Shown here: piece after piece, positions 43,106-52,512 of the stretch
Layout: every line of letters starts with the position of its first letter
How positions within the stretch are numbered: the first letter of the stretch is position 1
Source: Yersinia canariae
GTDB lineage: Bacteria; Pseudomonadota; Gammaproteobacteria; Enterobacterales; Enterobacteriaceae
Length of the DNA: 64,000 nucleotides
Assembly (NCBI RefSeq): GCF_009831415.1
Contig: NZ_CP043727.1
Coordinates: 1,364,001-1,428,000, forward strand
Reading direction: 5' to 3'
Position numbers and translations under genes: made by a program
Notes under the pieces: generated by a model
The model's database searches: none
The model's input: only the letters and a program-made list of their open reading frames with translations
Told to the model about the DNA's origin: nothing

Positions 43106-43449
43106 TGGGTATCAACTGGGATCAGCATCTTCTCGCGCCCTTGCATTCGGTGTTTGGTGACCAGGTTGATTACCGGCCTGCTGGGGGGAAACCAACCTAT
43201 ACCCTCAGTGGCATTTTTGATCGGGCATATACGACCATCGATACGCTGGATGATGGCAGCACCATTAACACCACCAACCCTGTTTTAGGGGTAAGGGACA
43301 GTGAGTTTCGTTCTCCACCCAAGCAAGGCGACCGGGTATTTATTGGTATCGTCAGCGGGACGGCGGTCAACACCTTGTTTGCGGTAGCGGATGTCCAGCC
43401 TGACAGTCATGGCGGAAGCAAGCTTATTCTTAATCGGGTAAAAGTATGA
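43105..43449 (+). CDS. Head-tail attachment protein (FII-like)
   Basis: 114 aa, beta-rich: WDQHLLAPLHSVFGDQVDYRP, FRSPPKQGDRVFIGIV. Length, position after the FI-like gene and sequence feel match gpFII-type head-tail connectors. One-base overlap at its start and ATGA overlap with the next gene. Confidence 0.65.
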   Translation: MGINWDQHLLAPLHSVFGDQVDYRPAGGKPTYTLSGIFDRAYTTIDTLDDGSTINTTNPVLGVRDSEFRSPPKQGDRVFIGIVSGTAVNTLFAVADVQPDSHGGSKLILNRVKV

Positions 43450-43991
43450 ATACAGCGCAAATAAGGCAGTTGGTTGTCTCTGCCATCAAGGGGAATACCG
43501 ATGCAGAGACGCGTGTCTATTCCCCGCGAGACTGGCCAACCACTGAGGACATGTATCCGGTTATTTTGGTGCAAACCCTCATTGAGGAAAAACAGTCATT
43601 AGGCCGCAATGCTCCGCAGTTCAACACCATTACCACCGTGCGTATTACTGGTCGCGTACAGGAACTGGACGGTGAACATGCCGACGATGGTGCAGACAAA
43701 GCAGAATTGGCACTCGAGCGATTGCGGGAGCAAATTGAACGGGCGGTCATTAACAGTTATGACCTCACCCGTCAGATACAGCAGTTTGCCAAAGTGCGCT
43801 CAACCATCGATCTGGACTCCAGTGGCGAAGGCCATCTGGCCCAATTATTGATGGAACTGGATATCGAGTATTACCAGGGGCCGGAAGATTTCTACCCCAT
43901 CATTGCAGATACGCTGGAGGGAATTGATGTCACTATCGCCATGCCTGATGGTGTCACCGAACCTTTGGTTTCAATAAACCTCTCGGAGTAA
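43446..43991 (+). CDS. Putative tail terminator/completion protein
   Basis: 181 aa. The N-terminus (IRQLVVSAIKGNTDAETRVYSPRDWPT, YPVILVQTLIEEKQS) resembles the tail terminator fold of gpU/Mu gp37-like proteins. Sits between the head connector and the sheath-proximal DUF2635 gene, as expected for the protein closing the tail end. Confidence 0.6.
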   Translation: MNTAQIRQLVVSAIKGNTDAETRVYSPRDWPTTEDMYPVILVQTLIEEKQSLGRNAPQFNTITTVRITGRVQELDGEHADDGADKAELALERLREQIERAVINSYDLTRQIQQFAKVRSTIDLDSSGEGHLAQLLMELDIEYYQGPEDFYPIIADTLEGIDVTIAMPDGVTEPLVSINLSE

Positions 43992-43996
43992 ATCCC

Positions 43997-44188
43997 ATGA
44001 TTGTTAAACCCGTAGCCGGTCGCACTGTACGCGACCCGGTTAAGGGCACCTTTTTGCCTGAATCCGGTACCGAGGTTCCTGATAATTCATTTTGGCGTCG
44101 TCGTTTAAGCGACGGTGATGTGGTGCGCGAACAACCTACAGAGATTAAGCCCGCACCAGAAACCACCAAGGCGGAGAAAACCAAATAA
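43997..44188 (+). CDS. DUF2635 small protein (Mu gp38-like)
   Basis: 63 aa with KPVAGRTVRDPVKGTFLPESGTEVPDNSFWRRRLSDGDV, the DUF2635 pattern found immediately before sheath genes in Mu-like phages. Last base shared with the sheath start. Confidence 0.8.
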   Translation: MIVKPVAGRTVRDPVKGTFLPESGTEVPDNSFWRRRLSDGDVVREQPTEIKPAPETTKAEKTK

Positions 44189-45678
44189 TGACTATTCCAT
44201 TCACTACCATTCCGAGCAATCTTCGGACGCCGCTTTTCTTCGCTGAGTTTGATAACTCCCAGGCGAACACGGCGACCACGACACAGCGCACCTTAATCAT
44301 AGGTCAGATGCTGGCTACCGGCTCGCTACCTGCGGATATTCCGGTGCTGGTTTCTTCTGCGGCCACGGTTGCCGGTCAGTGCGGTGCAGGCTCAATGCTG
44401 CATGGCCAGATGTCGGCTTATCTGGCGAATGATACCGCCGGTGAAATCTACATTTTGCCGTTAAGCGATGTTGAATCGATGGTTGCCGCCACGGGCAAAA
44501 TCACCGTCACCACACAGGCATCAGCGACCGGGGTTATTTCTTTGTATATCGCCGGAATTCGTGTCCAAGTGGCGGTGGTGGCGACTGATGACGTGACGGC
44601 TATTGCTACGGCCCTGACCGCTGCTATCAATACGGCAACCGCCTTACCCGTTACAGCTGCCGCAGCGGCTGGGGTCATCACACTTACGGCAAAAAACAAA
44701 GGCGCACACGGAAACACCCTTGATTTACGGTTGAATTACCTGGGTAACGCTGGCGGAGAAACCACGCCTGACAGTTTAGTGCTGACATTTACCCCAATGG
44801 CGGGCGGTGCGGGTGCGCCTGAACTGGATGATGCGCTGGCTAATTTGCAGGACCGAACCTTTGATTTCATTATCAATCCGTACACAGATACGGCCTCGCT
44901 GAATAAAATCAAAGAATTTCTGTCAGACAGTACCGGTCGCTGGAGCTATGCCGAGCAATTGTATGGTCACAGTTTTGCTTCTCAGGCGGGCACTTATGGC
45001 CAACTGACAGCCGCAGGGGAATTACGTAATGATCAGCATGCCTCTCTGTTGGGGGTCAATGGCTCGCCCACGCCAAGTTATATCTGGTCAGCGGCTTATG
45101 TTGGTGCTATTGCGCAAAGTCTGCGTAACGACCCCGGCCGCCCATTACAAACTTTGGCTATCAGTGGCGTACTGGCTCCCCCACTGGCCAGCCGCTTTAC
45201 GCTGACTGAACGTAATAACCTGCTGCACAGCGGGATCTCCACGGTGACCGTCACTGATGACGGTACGGTGCAGGTGGAAAATATCATTACCACCTATCAA
45301 AAGAACAAATACGGGGCAGAAGATGACAGCTATTTGCAGATTGAAACCTTGTTTCTGCTGATGTTTGTCACTCGTTTCTTGCGTACTCAGGTCACGTCAA
45401 AATTTGCCCGGATGAAGCTGGCGGCTGACGGTACCCGTTTTGCACCGGGTTCAGCCATCATTACCCCAAACGTGATCCGCGCTGAATTGATAGCGCAGTA
45501 CCAGGCGCTGGAATTTAACGGCTATGTGCAGGATGCCAAGGGTTTTGCCAAGGGGCTAAAAGTCGAGAAAAGCACCAGTAACCCTAACCGTGTAGACGTG
45601 CTGTGGACGGGTGTCCTGATTAATCAGTTACGCATCTTTGCAGTACTCAACCAATTCCGCCTCCAGGCATCAGCATAA
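44188..45678 (+). CDS. Contractile tail sheath protein (Mu gpL-like)
   Basis: 496 aa. N-terminus IPFTTIPSNLRTPLFFAEFDNSQA and C-terminus DVLWTGVLINQLRIFAVLNQFRLQ match Mu-type sheath subunits. Its presence means a myovirus-type contractile tail, despite the lambda-like head genes. Confidence 0.92.
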   Translation: MTIPFTTIPSNLRTPLFFAEFDNSQANTATTTQRTLIIGQMLATGSLPADIPVLVSSAATVAGQCGAGSMLHGQMSAYLANDTAGEIYILPLSDVESMVAATGKITVTTQASATGVISLYIAGIRVQVAVVATDDVTAIATALTAAINTATALPVTAAAAAGVITLTAKNKGAHGNTLDLRLNYLGNAGGETTPDSLVLTFTPMAGGAGAPELDDALANLQDRTFDFIINPYTDTASLNKIKEFLSDSTGRWSYAEQLYGHSFASQAGTYGQLTAAGELRNDQHASLLGVNGSPTPSYIWSAAYVGAIAQSLRNDPGRPLQTLAISGVLAPPLASRFTLTERNNLLHSGISTVTVTDDGTVQVENIITTYQKNKYGAEDDSYLQIETLFLLMFVTRFLRTQVTSKFARMKLAADGTRFAPGSAIITPNVIRAELIAQYQALEFNGYVQDAKGFAKGLKVEKSTSNPNRVDVLWTGVLINQLRIFAVLNQFRLQASA

Positions 45679-45690
45679 GGACTCATTATC

Positions 45691-46065
45691 ATGGGTGATA
45701 CATCCAACCGTCTTGCCGGAACAGCCTATGTCACGGTTGACGGCCTGACTATCATGGTGGCAGGACAATTCAAATACAGCCCCTCAAAAGTTAAGCGTGA
45801 AACGCTCACGGGCATGGATGGGGTGCACGGATATAAAGAATCCTTTAACGCCCCGTTTATTTCCTGCCAAATCCGCGACAGTGGCGGCACGTCGATCAGT
45901 GACTTTAATGAGCAAACCAATGTCAATATTGTTTGCGAATTGGCTAACGGGAAAACGATTATCGGCAGCGGTATGTGGTCGGTGAATACCCAGGAAGTGG
46001 ACAGTACCGAAGCTACGGCTGACATTCGTTGGGAAGGTGGTTCAGTGTCAGTCACGGAGAACTAA
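45691..46065 (+). CDS. Tail tube protein (Mu gpM-like)
   Basis: 124 aa: RLAGTAYVTVDGLTIMVAGQFKYSPSKVKRETLTGMDGVHGYKE, typical of Mu gpM tail tube subunits. 12 bp after the sheath gene. Confidence 0.9.
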   Translation: MGDTSNRLAGTAYVTVDGLTIMVAGQFKYSPSKVKRETLTGMDGVHGYKESFNAPFISCQIRDSGGTSISDFNEQTNVNIVCELANGKTIIGSGMWSVNTQEVDSTEATADIRWEGGSVSVTEN

Positions 46066-46066
46066 A

Positions 46067-46378
46067 ATGTCGGAATTAGAACGCACCAAAACCATTACCC
46101 TTGTTAAACCCATTTCTCATGATGCCACCAAAACAACCTATGAATCTATTGACCTCAGTGAGCCGATATTGCTTCAGGTTCAGCAGTTCTATGATGAGCA
46201 GGCTAAGTCAGGGGCGCTAAGTGCAATGGGGTTACTCATCTCGCTGGTGTCGAATGTGCCGCGTGAAGCCATCAAGAAAATGGCCTTCAGCGACTATAAA
46301 GCCTGCGAGGTCTATATGATGAGTTTTTTAGCTTACTCCCCGCCACTGGGGAATGGGGTAACGAACTTGCCGATGTGA
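46067..46378 (+). CDS. Tail assembly chaperone, short form (Mu gp41-like)
   Basis: 103 aa from ATG 46067: ERTKTITLVKPISHDATKTTYESIDLSEP, helical middle and a short tail after the slippery site. In the zero frame it stops at 46378. Chaperone coating the tape measure protein during tail assembly. A -1 shift at 46324-46330 makes a longer product to 46494 (separate entry). Confidence 0.82.
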   Translation: MSELERTKTITLVKPISHDATKTTYESIDLSEPILLQVQQFYDEQAKSGALSAMGLLISLVSNVPREAIKKMAFSDYKACEVYMMSFLAYSPPLGNGVTNLPM

Positions 46379-46494
46379 CCTATTACTACGGGTGGGGGCC
46401 GGGCGAAGCTCTGTCCCTGACGTACAGTCGATTGCAATGGTGGTATCAGCAGGCGGTCAGAATTAACAAGGTTAAGGCGGGCAAAGATGGGTAA
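46067..46494 (+). CDS. Tail assembly chaperone, -1 frameshift product
   Basis: Reading T TTT TTA (46324-46330) then slipping back one base gives an extra 54 residues (SLLPATGEWGNELADVTYYY ... NKVKAGKDG) ending at TAA 46494, total about 142 aa. The extension holds the Trp/Tyr-rich GpE-like segment YGWGPGEALSLTY. Conserved frameshifts here are known in lambda G/GT, P2 E/E' and Mu-like phages. The end overlaps the tape measure start by 8 bp. Confidence 0.75.
46324..46330 (+). promoter_or_regulatory. Slippery heptamer T TTT TTA for -1 frameshifting
   Basis: In the chaperone frame the codons are AGT TTT TTA GCT, a canonical X XXY YYZ site. The GC-rich sequence that follows (CTCCCCGCCACTGGGG) may form the stimulating structure. 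Confidence 0.75.
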
Positions 46495-48274
46495 TGCATT
46501 TGATTTTGAACTGACCGCGACAGATCAGGCCTCCGCTTCTATTCAGCGTATCGAAGAGGCGGTTAAAAATCTGGTTCCCGATCTGGATAAAACCCGTGAA
46601 GGCCTCAAGCTGGGTGGGCAAGAATCTGCCGAGGGCATTGATGACTTGAATGCTCGACTAAAAGGCATGGGGCAGTTTGCGCGTGAGGGCGTTCAGTTTA
46701 TCGGTGATCTGGTGCCCCCATTAAAAATGGTCGGTGAAATAGGGAGCAAATCCCTTCAGTTTGGTGGACTCGCTGCTGGTGGCTATGTCATCACTCAGTT
46801 GGCGAGTGGCCTAAAAGCGGCAGCAGGCAATGCCTATTCACTTGATGTTGCGGCGAAAAATGCCGGTATGTCCGTTGATAATTTTAGCCGTGTCAGTGGC
46901 GCAATGCAGATATTGGGAACGGACAGTGATTCAGCCCGGCAATCAGTAGAGGGTTTGTATAAGACGTTTAATGACCCACTTTGGGCGCGTAATGACACCA
47001 CGCAGGCGCTACTGGCTCAGAACGGCATTGTCATTGAACGTCTCAAAGATGGCACGGCAGATGTGTATAAGACGCTGGAAAACGTGGCAAAAATATTTCC
47101 TAAACTTTCGCCGCAAACTCAAAAGACGTTGGCTGATGCTTTAGGGTTTGATGCCACTATGCTGGCATTAATGCGGGAGGGTGCCAGGTACAAGGAGTTA
47201 TTGGCCCAGTCGGATACATTTGGCTTGACGGTTGATCCAGAAACAAACGCGCAATTAGTTGAATTGAACATGCAGTTAAATGAAGCCAGCGCTGCGCTTG
47301 ATGGTCTGATGATGAAAGGTAAAACATGGGCTGCGCAAAAACTCTTAAGTGCAGATCCGGCAACCGCCGCATTTCAGGACAGCATGAAGTACGTCGGTGA
47401 TGATGAAAATTCATTCGCTCATGGTAATAAAGAAAAGGATATTCTTCACCGCGCACGGGTGGATGAGAAATTTAAAGATACATTATCGTTTAAAGAAAAA
47501 ACCTACCTGACATTGGGCTACCCGGATAAAGATTTTACCCAAAAGCTAAATGAACAATATGGTGCAGCCTGGGAAGAGCAAGAAAAGAAACGGCTTGAAG
47601 CAGAAAAACAAAAGGCAATAACGCCCGTTAATACGCCTTATATGCTCCCAGGTGAAGATCAACAGCAAGCCAGGCTAACCCAGTTGGAGACAAAGTATCA
47701 TCTTCCAGCCACGATCCTTGACCGCGTATATCAGGCGGAATCGGGGCGAGGTAAGCATTTATTGTCACCCAAAGGTGCCCAAGGCCCATTTCAATTTATG
47801 CCGCCAACGGGCAGGGATTATGGATTAAACACCACAGAAGACCGTATGGACTTCAATAAATCCAGTGAAGCTGCGGCGCAGTACCTTTCTGACTTGCTCA
47901 AGGATTTTAATGGAGATGTCAATGCAACTGTAGCCTCCTATAACTGGGGGCAAGGGAATGTCAAAAAGTATGGTTTAGGGAAAGCGCCAGCTGAAACGCG
48001 CAATTATCTCAATAAGATTATGCCGGGGTTACCTGCCATTCATCCCCAGCCTAGTGAGCTAACTAACGGCCTCTCTGATATCAACACGCCCCCTCCCGCA
48101 TCGATTAATTCATCCCAACAAAGCGGGAAAGACATTAATGATATCACTCAAGGTATTGGTGGGGATAAGTCAGAAATTGAAATTACGCTGATTACTGATA
48201 AGACAGGTGAACGTCAAAAAATCACAGCGCCAAGAGGGGCTAAAATATCAACATCTATGAATTACACAAGCTGA
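46487..48274 (+). CDS. Tail tape measure protein with lytic transglycosylase domain
   Basis: 595 aa. N-terminal coiled-coil/TMP part (FDFELTATDQASASIQRIEEAVK), a hydrophobic segment near 90-115, and a C-terminal SLT domain (about 400-515) with catalytic Glu about 418 in YQAESGRGKHLLSPKGAQGPFQFMPPTGRDYG. It sets tail length and opens peptidoglycan on injection. Rather short for a tape measure, implying a short tail. Confidence 0.87.
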   Translation: MGNAFDFELTATDQASASIQRIEEAVKNLVPDLDKTREGLKLGGQESAEGIDDLNARLKGMGQFAREGVQFIGDLVPPLKMVGEIGSKSLQFGGLAAGGYVITQLASGLKAAAGNAYSLDVAAKNAGMSVDNFSRVSGAMQILGTDSDSARQSVEGLYKTFNDPLWARNDTTQALLAQNGIVIERLKDGTADVYKTLENVAKIFPKLSPQTQKTLADALGFDATMLALMREGARYKELLAQSDTFGLTVDPETNAQLVELNMQLNEASAALDGLMMKGKTWAAQKLLSADPATAAFQDSMKYVGDDENSFAHGNKEKDILHRARVDEKFKDTLSFKEKTYLTLGYPDKDFTQKLNEQYGAAWEEQEKKRLEAEKQKAITPVNTPYMLPGEDQQQARLTQLETKYHLPATILDRVYQAESGRGKHLLSPKGAQGPFQFMPPTGRDYGLNTTEDRMDFNKSSEAAAQYLSDLLKDFNGDVNATVASYNWGQGNVKKYGLGKAPAETRNYLNKIMPGLPAIHPQPSELTNGLSDINTPPPASINSSQQSGKDINDITQGIGGDKSEIEITLITDKTGERQKITAPRGAKISTSMNYTS

Positions 48275-48376
48275 TGTAAAGTGTTTATCAACCATCATTA
48301 GTTATGATTTTCGGACGAGCCCATTTTTTTGTGGCATTAATGCTATAGTTTACAAAATATTGCGTCTGGAGATTAG

Positions 48377-48910
48377 ATGATGAGTTTTATAGTTATTGCG
48401 GCTATTCTTGGATTAATACCAGCCTTTATTGCACAAAGTAAAGGGCGATCATTTGGATTGTGGTGGCTATATGGGGCTTTAATTTTCATCGTTGCACTAA
48501 TTCATTCTATTTTAATAAGTAGAGATGATGAAGAGATTGAAAGAATAAAACTAGAACAAGGTATGGTTAAGTGTCCGTTTTGTGCTGAGATAATTAAGAA
48601 AGAAGCGATTAAGTGCAGGTATTGCGGTAGTGATATTAATAAAGATATGAAGTCAGCGATTTTGGATAGGGACTTCAGCGTATTGGACTTACCTTCTGAC
48701 TCATTTTTCACTAGACACAATGCTACTTATCATATAAACGATAGCATGGTTAAAGATATGGTTATAAATATCAAAAAATCATCCCCTAACGTTCATCCTA
48801 TGAACTTACTAACTAAGTATAATAAGGATGTCGAGGTGTTAAAAAATAAACTACCCAGTAGTGTGAGAGATGATTTTATTTCACGATATAAATACTGGGT
48901 AAATAAATAA
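48377..48910 (+). CDS. Two-helix membrane protein with zinc ribbon (moron)
   Basis: 177 aa. Helices at about 3-19 and 27-47, then a zinc ribbon C66/C69-C80/C83 (KCPFCAEIIKKEAIKCRYCG) and a soluble helical C-terminus. AT-rich relative to the tail genes on either side, preceded by a 102-bp gap and followed by its own terminator at 48968, so it looks like an insertion (moron) between tape measure and gpN genes. No known family beyond the zinc ribbon. Confidence 0.7.
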   Translation: MMSFIVIAAILGLIPAFIAQSKGRSFGLWWLYGALIFIVALIHSILISRDDEEIERIKLEQGMVKCPFCAEIIKKEAIKCRYCGSDINKDMKSAILDRDFSVLDLPSDSFFTRHNATYHINDSMVKDMVINIKKSSPNVHPMNLLTKYNKDVEVLKNKLPSSVRDDFISRYKYWVNK

Positions 48911-48967
48911 CTAGTCTTAGATTTAATCTTTAGCATAGTTCCAATAATTCTATAGCTAGATTCATAG

Positions 48968-48990
48968 ACCCAGCCAATGGCTGGGTTTTT
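48968..48990 (+). terminator. Terminator inside the tail operon, after the moron
   Basis: Perfect 8-bp stem ACCCAGCC-AAT-GGCTGGGT with TTTTC. The late transcript must read through it (Q antitermination), while a separate moron transcript would end here. Confidence 0.85.
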
Positions 48991-49008
48991 CATTTATGGG
49001 GGCAAAAA

Positions 49009-50415
49009 ATGTCACTGATCAGTAATGCACTTTCTGACTTATTAGGGGCGGGCGGTGATAGCTGGCAATGGTCTGAACACCTTCACCCGGCATCATTTCG
49101 TGGTGTCCCCTTTGCTGTTATGACAGGGGAAGGGGTTTTTGGTCGCCGCCTGGCTATTCATGAGTACCCTTACCGTGATACCGCGTGGATTGAGGATTTA
49201 GGCCGCGCCACTCGCCGGCTGACGCTTCGTGGTTTTCTTATTCAAAGCAGTGGTCTGTATAACGCGCCGGATGTCATGACGCAGCGTGACTCTCTGATAG
49301 CGGCCTGTGAAATGCTGGACGCAGGAACGTTGGTACACCCCACGCTGGGAGAGATGACGGTCAGTGTCCCTGAAAGTGGGCTTCGTTTGAATGAGGGGGC
49401 CGATTCGGGACGTGTTTTTGAGTTTACGCTCACCATCATTGAATCTGGCTTGCGAGTATTTTCTGTCACCAGTTCAGCGGATGCCGTGTCATCCATTCAA
49501 TCCTCATGGTTTGGTTTGGCCACAAAAAGCGTAGCGACCTTTATTGCGACAGTAAAAGGCGAGATCCGTGCGGTCACGCAGACGATCAAGACACTGAAAA
49601 GCACCGCAGCATTCTGGGTCAACATGGTTGATTCGACAACCAGTGAAGCCACAAATCTTGGCAACGTTCTGCGTTCTACCCTTGGGCGTGACCGTTATGG
49701 GCGCTTCAACCACGGTGAGGTGGGGGGGAGTGTTTCCGGTGCCACTGCCGTCGTTAGCGCACAAAATGACACTACTGATCTGTCTGAGTTAGTGGCCCAA
49801 AAAATGGCGGTATCAGTTGAGGGACGCGCCGCAGTCAATGCCGCGACAGACACGTTGCAACAAGCCTCAACGGTAGAATCTCATGCGAATGCCACCCTTG
49901 CGGTGGTGAATGCCATCTTGGACAGTGGTGCCAGCACGCTGGATTTAATTCGGATGATGCAGGAATTAGCCGTTATTAATGACAATACCTTTCGACCTAA
50001 TGCCAGCGATAGCCTTACCGCTGCCGCCAGTTATCAACTCATTATTGTGTTGTGCGCCGGCGCGATGGTGTTTGCAGCGTCGCAATACCAACCCGAAAGC
50101 TATGACGATGCGGTAGACATACTGACGCGGGTTTGTGATGCGGTAGACGGTGCGGCACTTTCTGCTGCTGACCAAGGGGATGATGAGGTGTACCAGGCAT
50201 TAATGGCGTTGCGCGGCTCTATTGTGACGCTATTGCAGCAGACGGGAGCGAACCTGTCTCGCGTAGGGGTTGTCAGCTTTAACCGGTCATTGCCCGCACT
50301 GAATCTGGCCAATCGTATTTATCAGGATGCCCGACGCGGCGGTGCCCTGGTGAAAATGGCGGATCCGGTTCACCCGGCATTTATGCCTACCCGATTTAAG
50401 GCACTGAATTCATGA
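49009..50415 (+). CDS. DNA circularization N-terminal domain protein (Mu gpN-like)
   Basis: 468 aa. The first 130 residues (WQWSEHLHPASFRGVPFAV, GRATRRLTLRGFLIQ) are the DNA_circ_N domain of Mu gpN/gp43 proteins, now seen as baseplate-hub components near the tube. The remainder is helical. First baseplate gene; ATGA overlap with the next. Confidence 0.87.
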   Translation: MSLISNALSDLLGAGGDSWQWSEHLHPASFRGVPFAVMTGEGVFGRRLAIHEYPYRDTAWIEDLGRATRRLTLRGFLIQSSGLYNAPDVMTQRDSLIAACEMLDAGTLVHPTLGEMTVSVPESGLRLNEGADSGRVFEFTLTIIESGLRVFSVTSSADAVSSIQSSWFGLATKSVATFIATVKGEIRAVTQTIKTLKSTAAFWVNMVDSTTSEATNLGNVLRSTLGRDRYGRFNHGEVGGSVSGATAVVSAQNDTTDLSELVAQKMAVSVEGRAAVNAATDTLQQASTVESHANATLAVVNAILDSGASTLDLIRMMQELAVINDNTFRPNASDSLTAAASYQLIIVLCAGAMVFAASQYQPESYDDAVDILTRVCDAVDGAALSAADQGDDEVYQALMALRGSIVTLLQQTGANLSRVGVVSFNRSLPALNLANRIYQDARRGGALVKMADPVHPAFMPTRFKALNS

Positions 50416-51485
50416 GTGATGATTTGACGTTGCGCATCGGTAATAAGCTTATTACTGGCTGGGATAACATTCGGGTCACTCGCAGCATTGAGCGGCTACC
50501 CAGTGACTTTAGTCTGTCATTGATGGATCTCTACCCAGGGAGCGATAACCAACAGTGGGTTAATCCGGGCGACCCTTGCGTGGTTAATCTCGGTGATGAT
50601 GTGGTATTGACGGGATACATAGACCGATGGGCACCGATGATCAGCCGCAATCGCCGCGAAGTCAGGGCAACCGGCAGAAGTAAGTGTCAGGATTTGGTCG
50701 ATTGTTCCGCTGAATGGCCGAACAATGTGATCAGTCAATCAACCGCGCTACAGATAGCCCAAAAGCTGGCGATGCCCTACGGCATTACCGTGTCTACGGA
50801 TGTTACTGAGCTGGATATTGTTCCTCAATTTACCTTGAACTGGGGGGAATCCTCTCAGGAAATCATCGACCGCATTACCCGCTGGGCCGCATTGCTGTAT
50901 TACGACCTGCCGGATGGCAATTTAATACTGACCCGCGTCGGCACTCGTAAAGCGGCCAGTGGTGTGGCGCAGGGCGTCAATATTGAAGATGCGGCCTATA
51001 ACTCCGGTATGGATCAGCGCTTCTCTGACTACATTGGCGTGTCGATGTCCGTTAGCCAACTTCAGGAGCAAGTACAGGACGCGGGATACGGCTCTGTTAC
51101 GTTGGCCCGGAGTCGTGACCCCGAAGCGGCACACATGCGCTATCGCAATAGAATTATTATTGTGGAAAGCACCATGAAATCCCCAAAGCTGGCCCAGCGA
51201 TGTATTGACTGGGAAATGAACCGTCGCTATGGCCGTTCGAGAGAGCTGCTGGTGACGGTTGACAGCTGGCGCGATAAAGACGGGAAGCTATGGGAACCCA
51301 ACACGCTGATCCCGATTGATTTACCTGCCTTCGGTTTAAAGGATGAACTCTGGCTATTGTCAGAAGTGACCTACCTAAAAGACGACCAGGGCACCGCCGC
51401 GCAAATGGTTCTGATGCCACCCGAAGCCTTTACCGTCCAACCTTATGAATTTTATTCCAATGTAATGGAGCTGAACCAGCGATGA
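50412..51485 (+). CDS. Baseplate hub protein (Mu gpP/gp44-like)
   Basis: 357 aa: LTLRIGNKLITGWDNIRVTRSIERLPSDFSLS at the start and IIDRITRWAALLYYDLPDGNLILTR in the middle are typical of gp44/gpD-like hub proteins. Forms the central hub through which the tube passes. Confidence 0.87.
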   Translation: MSDDLTLRIGNKLITGWDNIRVTRSIERLPSDFSLSLMDLYPGSDNQQWVNPGDPCVVNLGDDVVLTGYIDRWAPMISRNRREVRATGRSKCQDLVDCSAEWPNNVISQSTALQIAQKLAMPYGITVSTDVTELDIVPQFTLNWGESSQEIIDRITRWAALLYYDLPDGNLILTRVGTRKAASGVAQGVNIEDAAYNSGMDQRFSDYIGVSMSVSQLQEQVQDAGYGSVTLARSRDPEAAHMRYRNRIIIVESTMKSPKLAQRCIDWEMNRRYGRSRELLVTVDSWRDKDGKLWEPNTLIPIDLPAFGLKDELWLLSEVTYLKDDQGTAAQMVLMPPEAFTVQPYEFYSNVMELNQR

Positions 51486-52075
51486 GTGAATCAGGACAGC
51501 TATCAAAATTATACCGACAAATAAAAATGATGCTTGGGGTGGGGCGCGTTACTGGCAGCAATGACGGTGGCACGGTTCAAACCGTCCAATATCAGACCCC
51601 GCTTGAGGTACGTGATGATACCCCGCGATTGGCTGAGTTTGGCTTTTCATCCGGACTGCCCGCCGGCACCGATGTGGTTATTGGTTTTCTGGGGGGCGAC
51701 AGGTCAAGCGCGGTCATTATTGGCACTAACCATCAGTCTTTCCGTCATTCAGGACTCAATACCGGTGAAACGGTGATTTACTCCCAGTGGGGGCAATACA
51801 TCAAACTCACTGAGACGGGCATTGTGATTGAGGCTAATGGTCAACCGGTGACGGTCAATAATGCGACTGAGGTGACGATTAACGCCTCGGAAAAAGTGCG
51901 GATGAACACCCCGCTACTGGAGATCAGCGGCGACATTGTGGACAACGCAGGCAGCAATAGCACTACGCTGAAAGCCCTGCGAGAAGCCTATAACACGCAC
52001 AATCATCAGCTTAAAAATGTGCAGGGTGGCAGCGCCACCTTGACCAGTGAAATCACTGGTAAGGTGGTTAAATGA
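51482..52075 (+). CDS. Baseplate spike protein (Mu gp45/gpV-like)
   Basis: 197 aa, baseplate assembly V family: OB-type N-terminus (MLGVGRVTGSNDGGTVQTVQ, GTDVVIGFLGGDRSSAVIIG) and a beta-helical C-terminus ending with NTHNHQLKNVQGG. Trimeric spike that punctures the outer membrane. Confidence 0.87.
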   Translation: MSESGQLSKLYRQIKMMLGVGRVTGSNDGGTVQTVQYQTPLEVRDDTPRLAEFGFSSGLPAGTDVVIGFLGGDRSSAVIIGTNHQSFRHSGLNTGETVIYSQWGQYIKLTETGIVIEANGQPVTVNNATEVTINASEKVRMNTPLLEISGDIVDNAGSNSTTLKALREAYNTHNHQLKNVQGGSATLTSEITGKVVK

Positions 52076-52509
52076 CAACCGATATCAAAACAGTTTGGGA
52101 ACCGGACTCGTTATTGGGTGACTGGCAAACCGGCGGTGGCGGGCTGGTGGATGGCAATGATTTAGAAACCGCCATTTTAATTAGCCTGTTCACTGATCGG
52201 CTGGCCCGTGTTGATGATGTTATCGATGGCGACGATCGGCGCGGTTGGTGGGGAGATACCGGGTCAGAGTATCCAATAGGTTCCCGCTTGTGGCTACTTC
52301 GGCGGGAAAAACTCACGACGAAAGTTGCGCTAAAGGCTGAAGACTATGCCAGTGAAGCGCTGGACTGGTTACGTGATGATGGTGTGGTTACTGCCATCAG
52401 TACGGATGCGCAAATAGTGTATCCCAACCGCCTGAATTTAATTATCAGCTATCAACAACCCGGTCGGGCACAGGCTTCTGTTCGATATTCATGGGTATGG
52501 GAGACATAA
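52072..52509 (+). CDS. Phage GP46 family baseplate protein
   Basis: 145 aa: TDIKTVWEPDSLLGDWQTGGGGLVDGNDLETAILISLFTD and RRGWWGDT match the GP46 family (gp25-like wedge component). ATGA overlap with the spike gene. Confidence 0.9.
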   Translation: MTTDIKTVWEPDSLLGDWQTGGGGLVDGNDLETAILISLFTDRLARVDDVIDGDDRRGWWGDTGSEYPIGSRLWLLRREKLTTKVALKAEDYASEALDWLRDDGVVTAISTDAQIVYPNRLNLIISYQQPGRAQASVRYSWVWET

Positions 52510-52512
52510 TTC

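Noticed and set aside
43500..45300. Several long antisense frames opposite tail genes
   Set aside because: Shadows of GC-biased codon use in the sheath and neighbouring genes; no ribosome sites or motifs.
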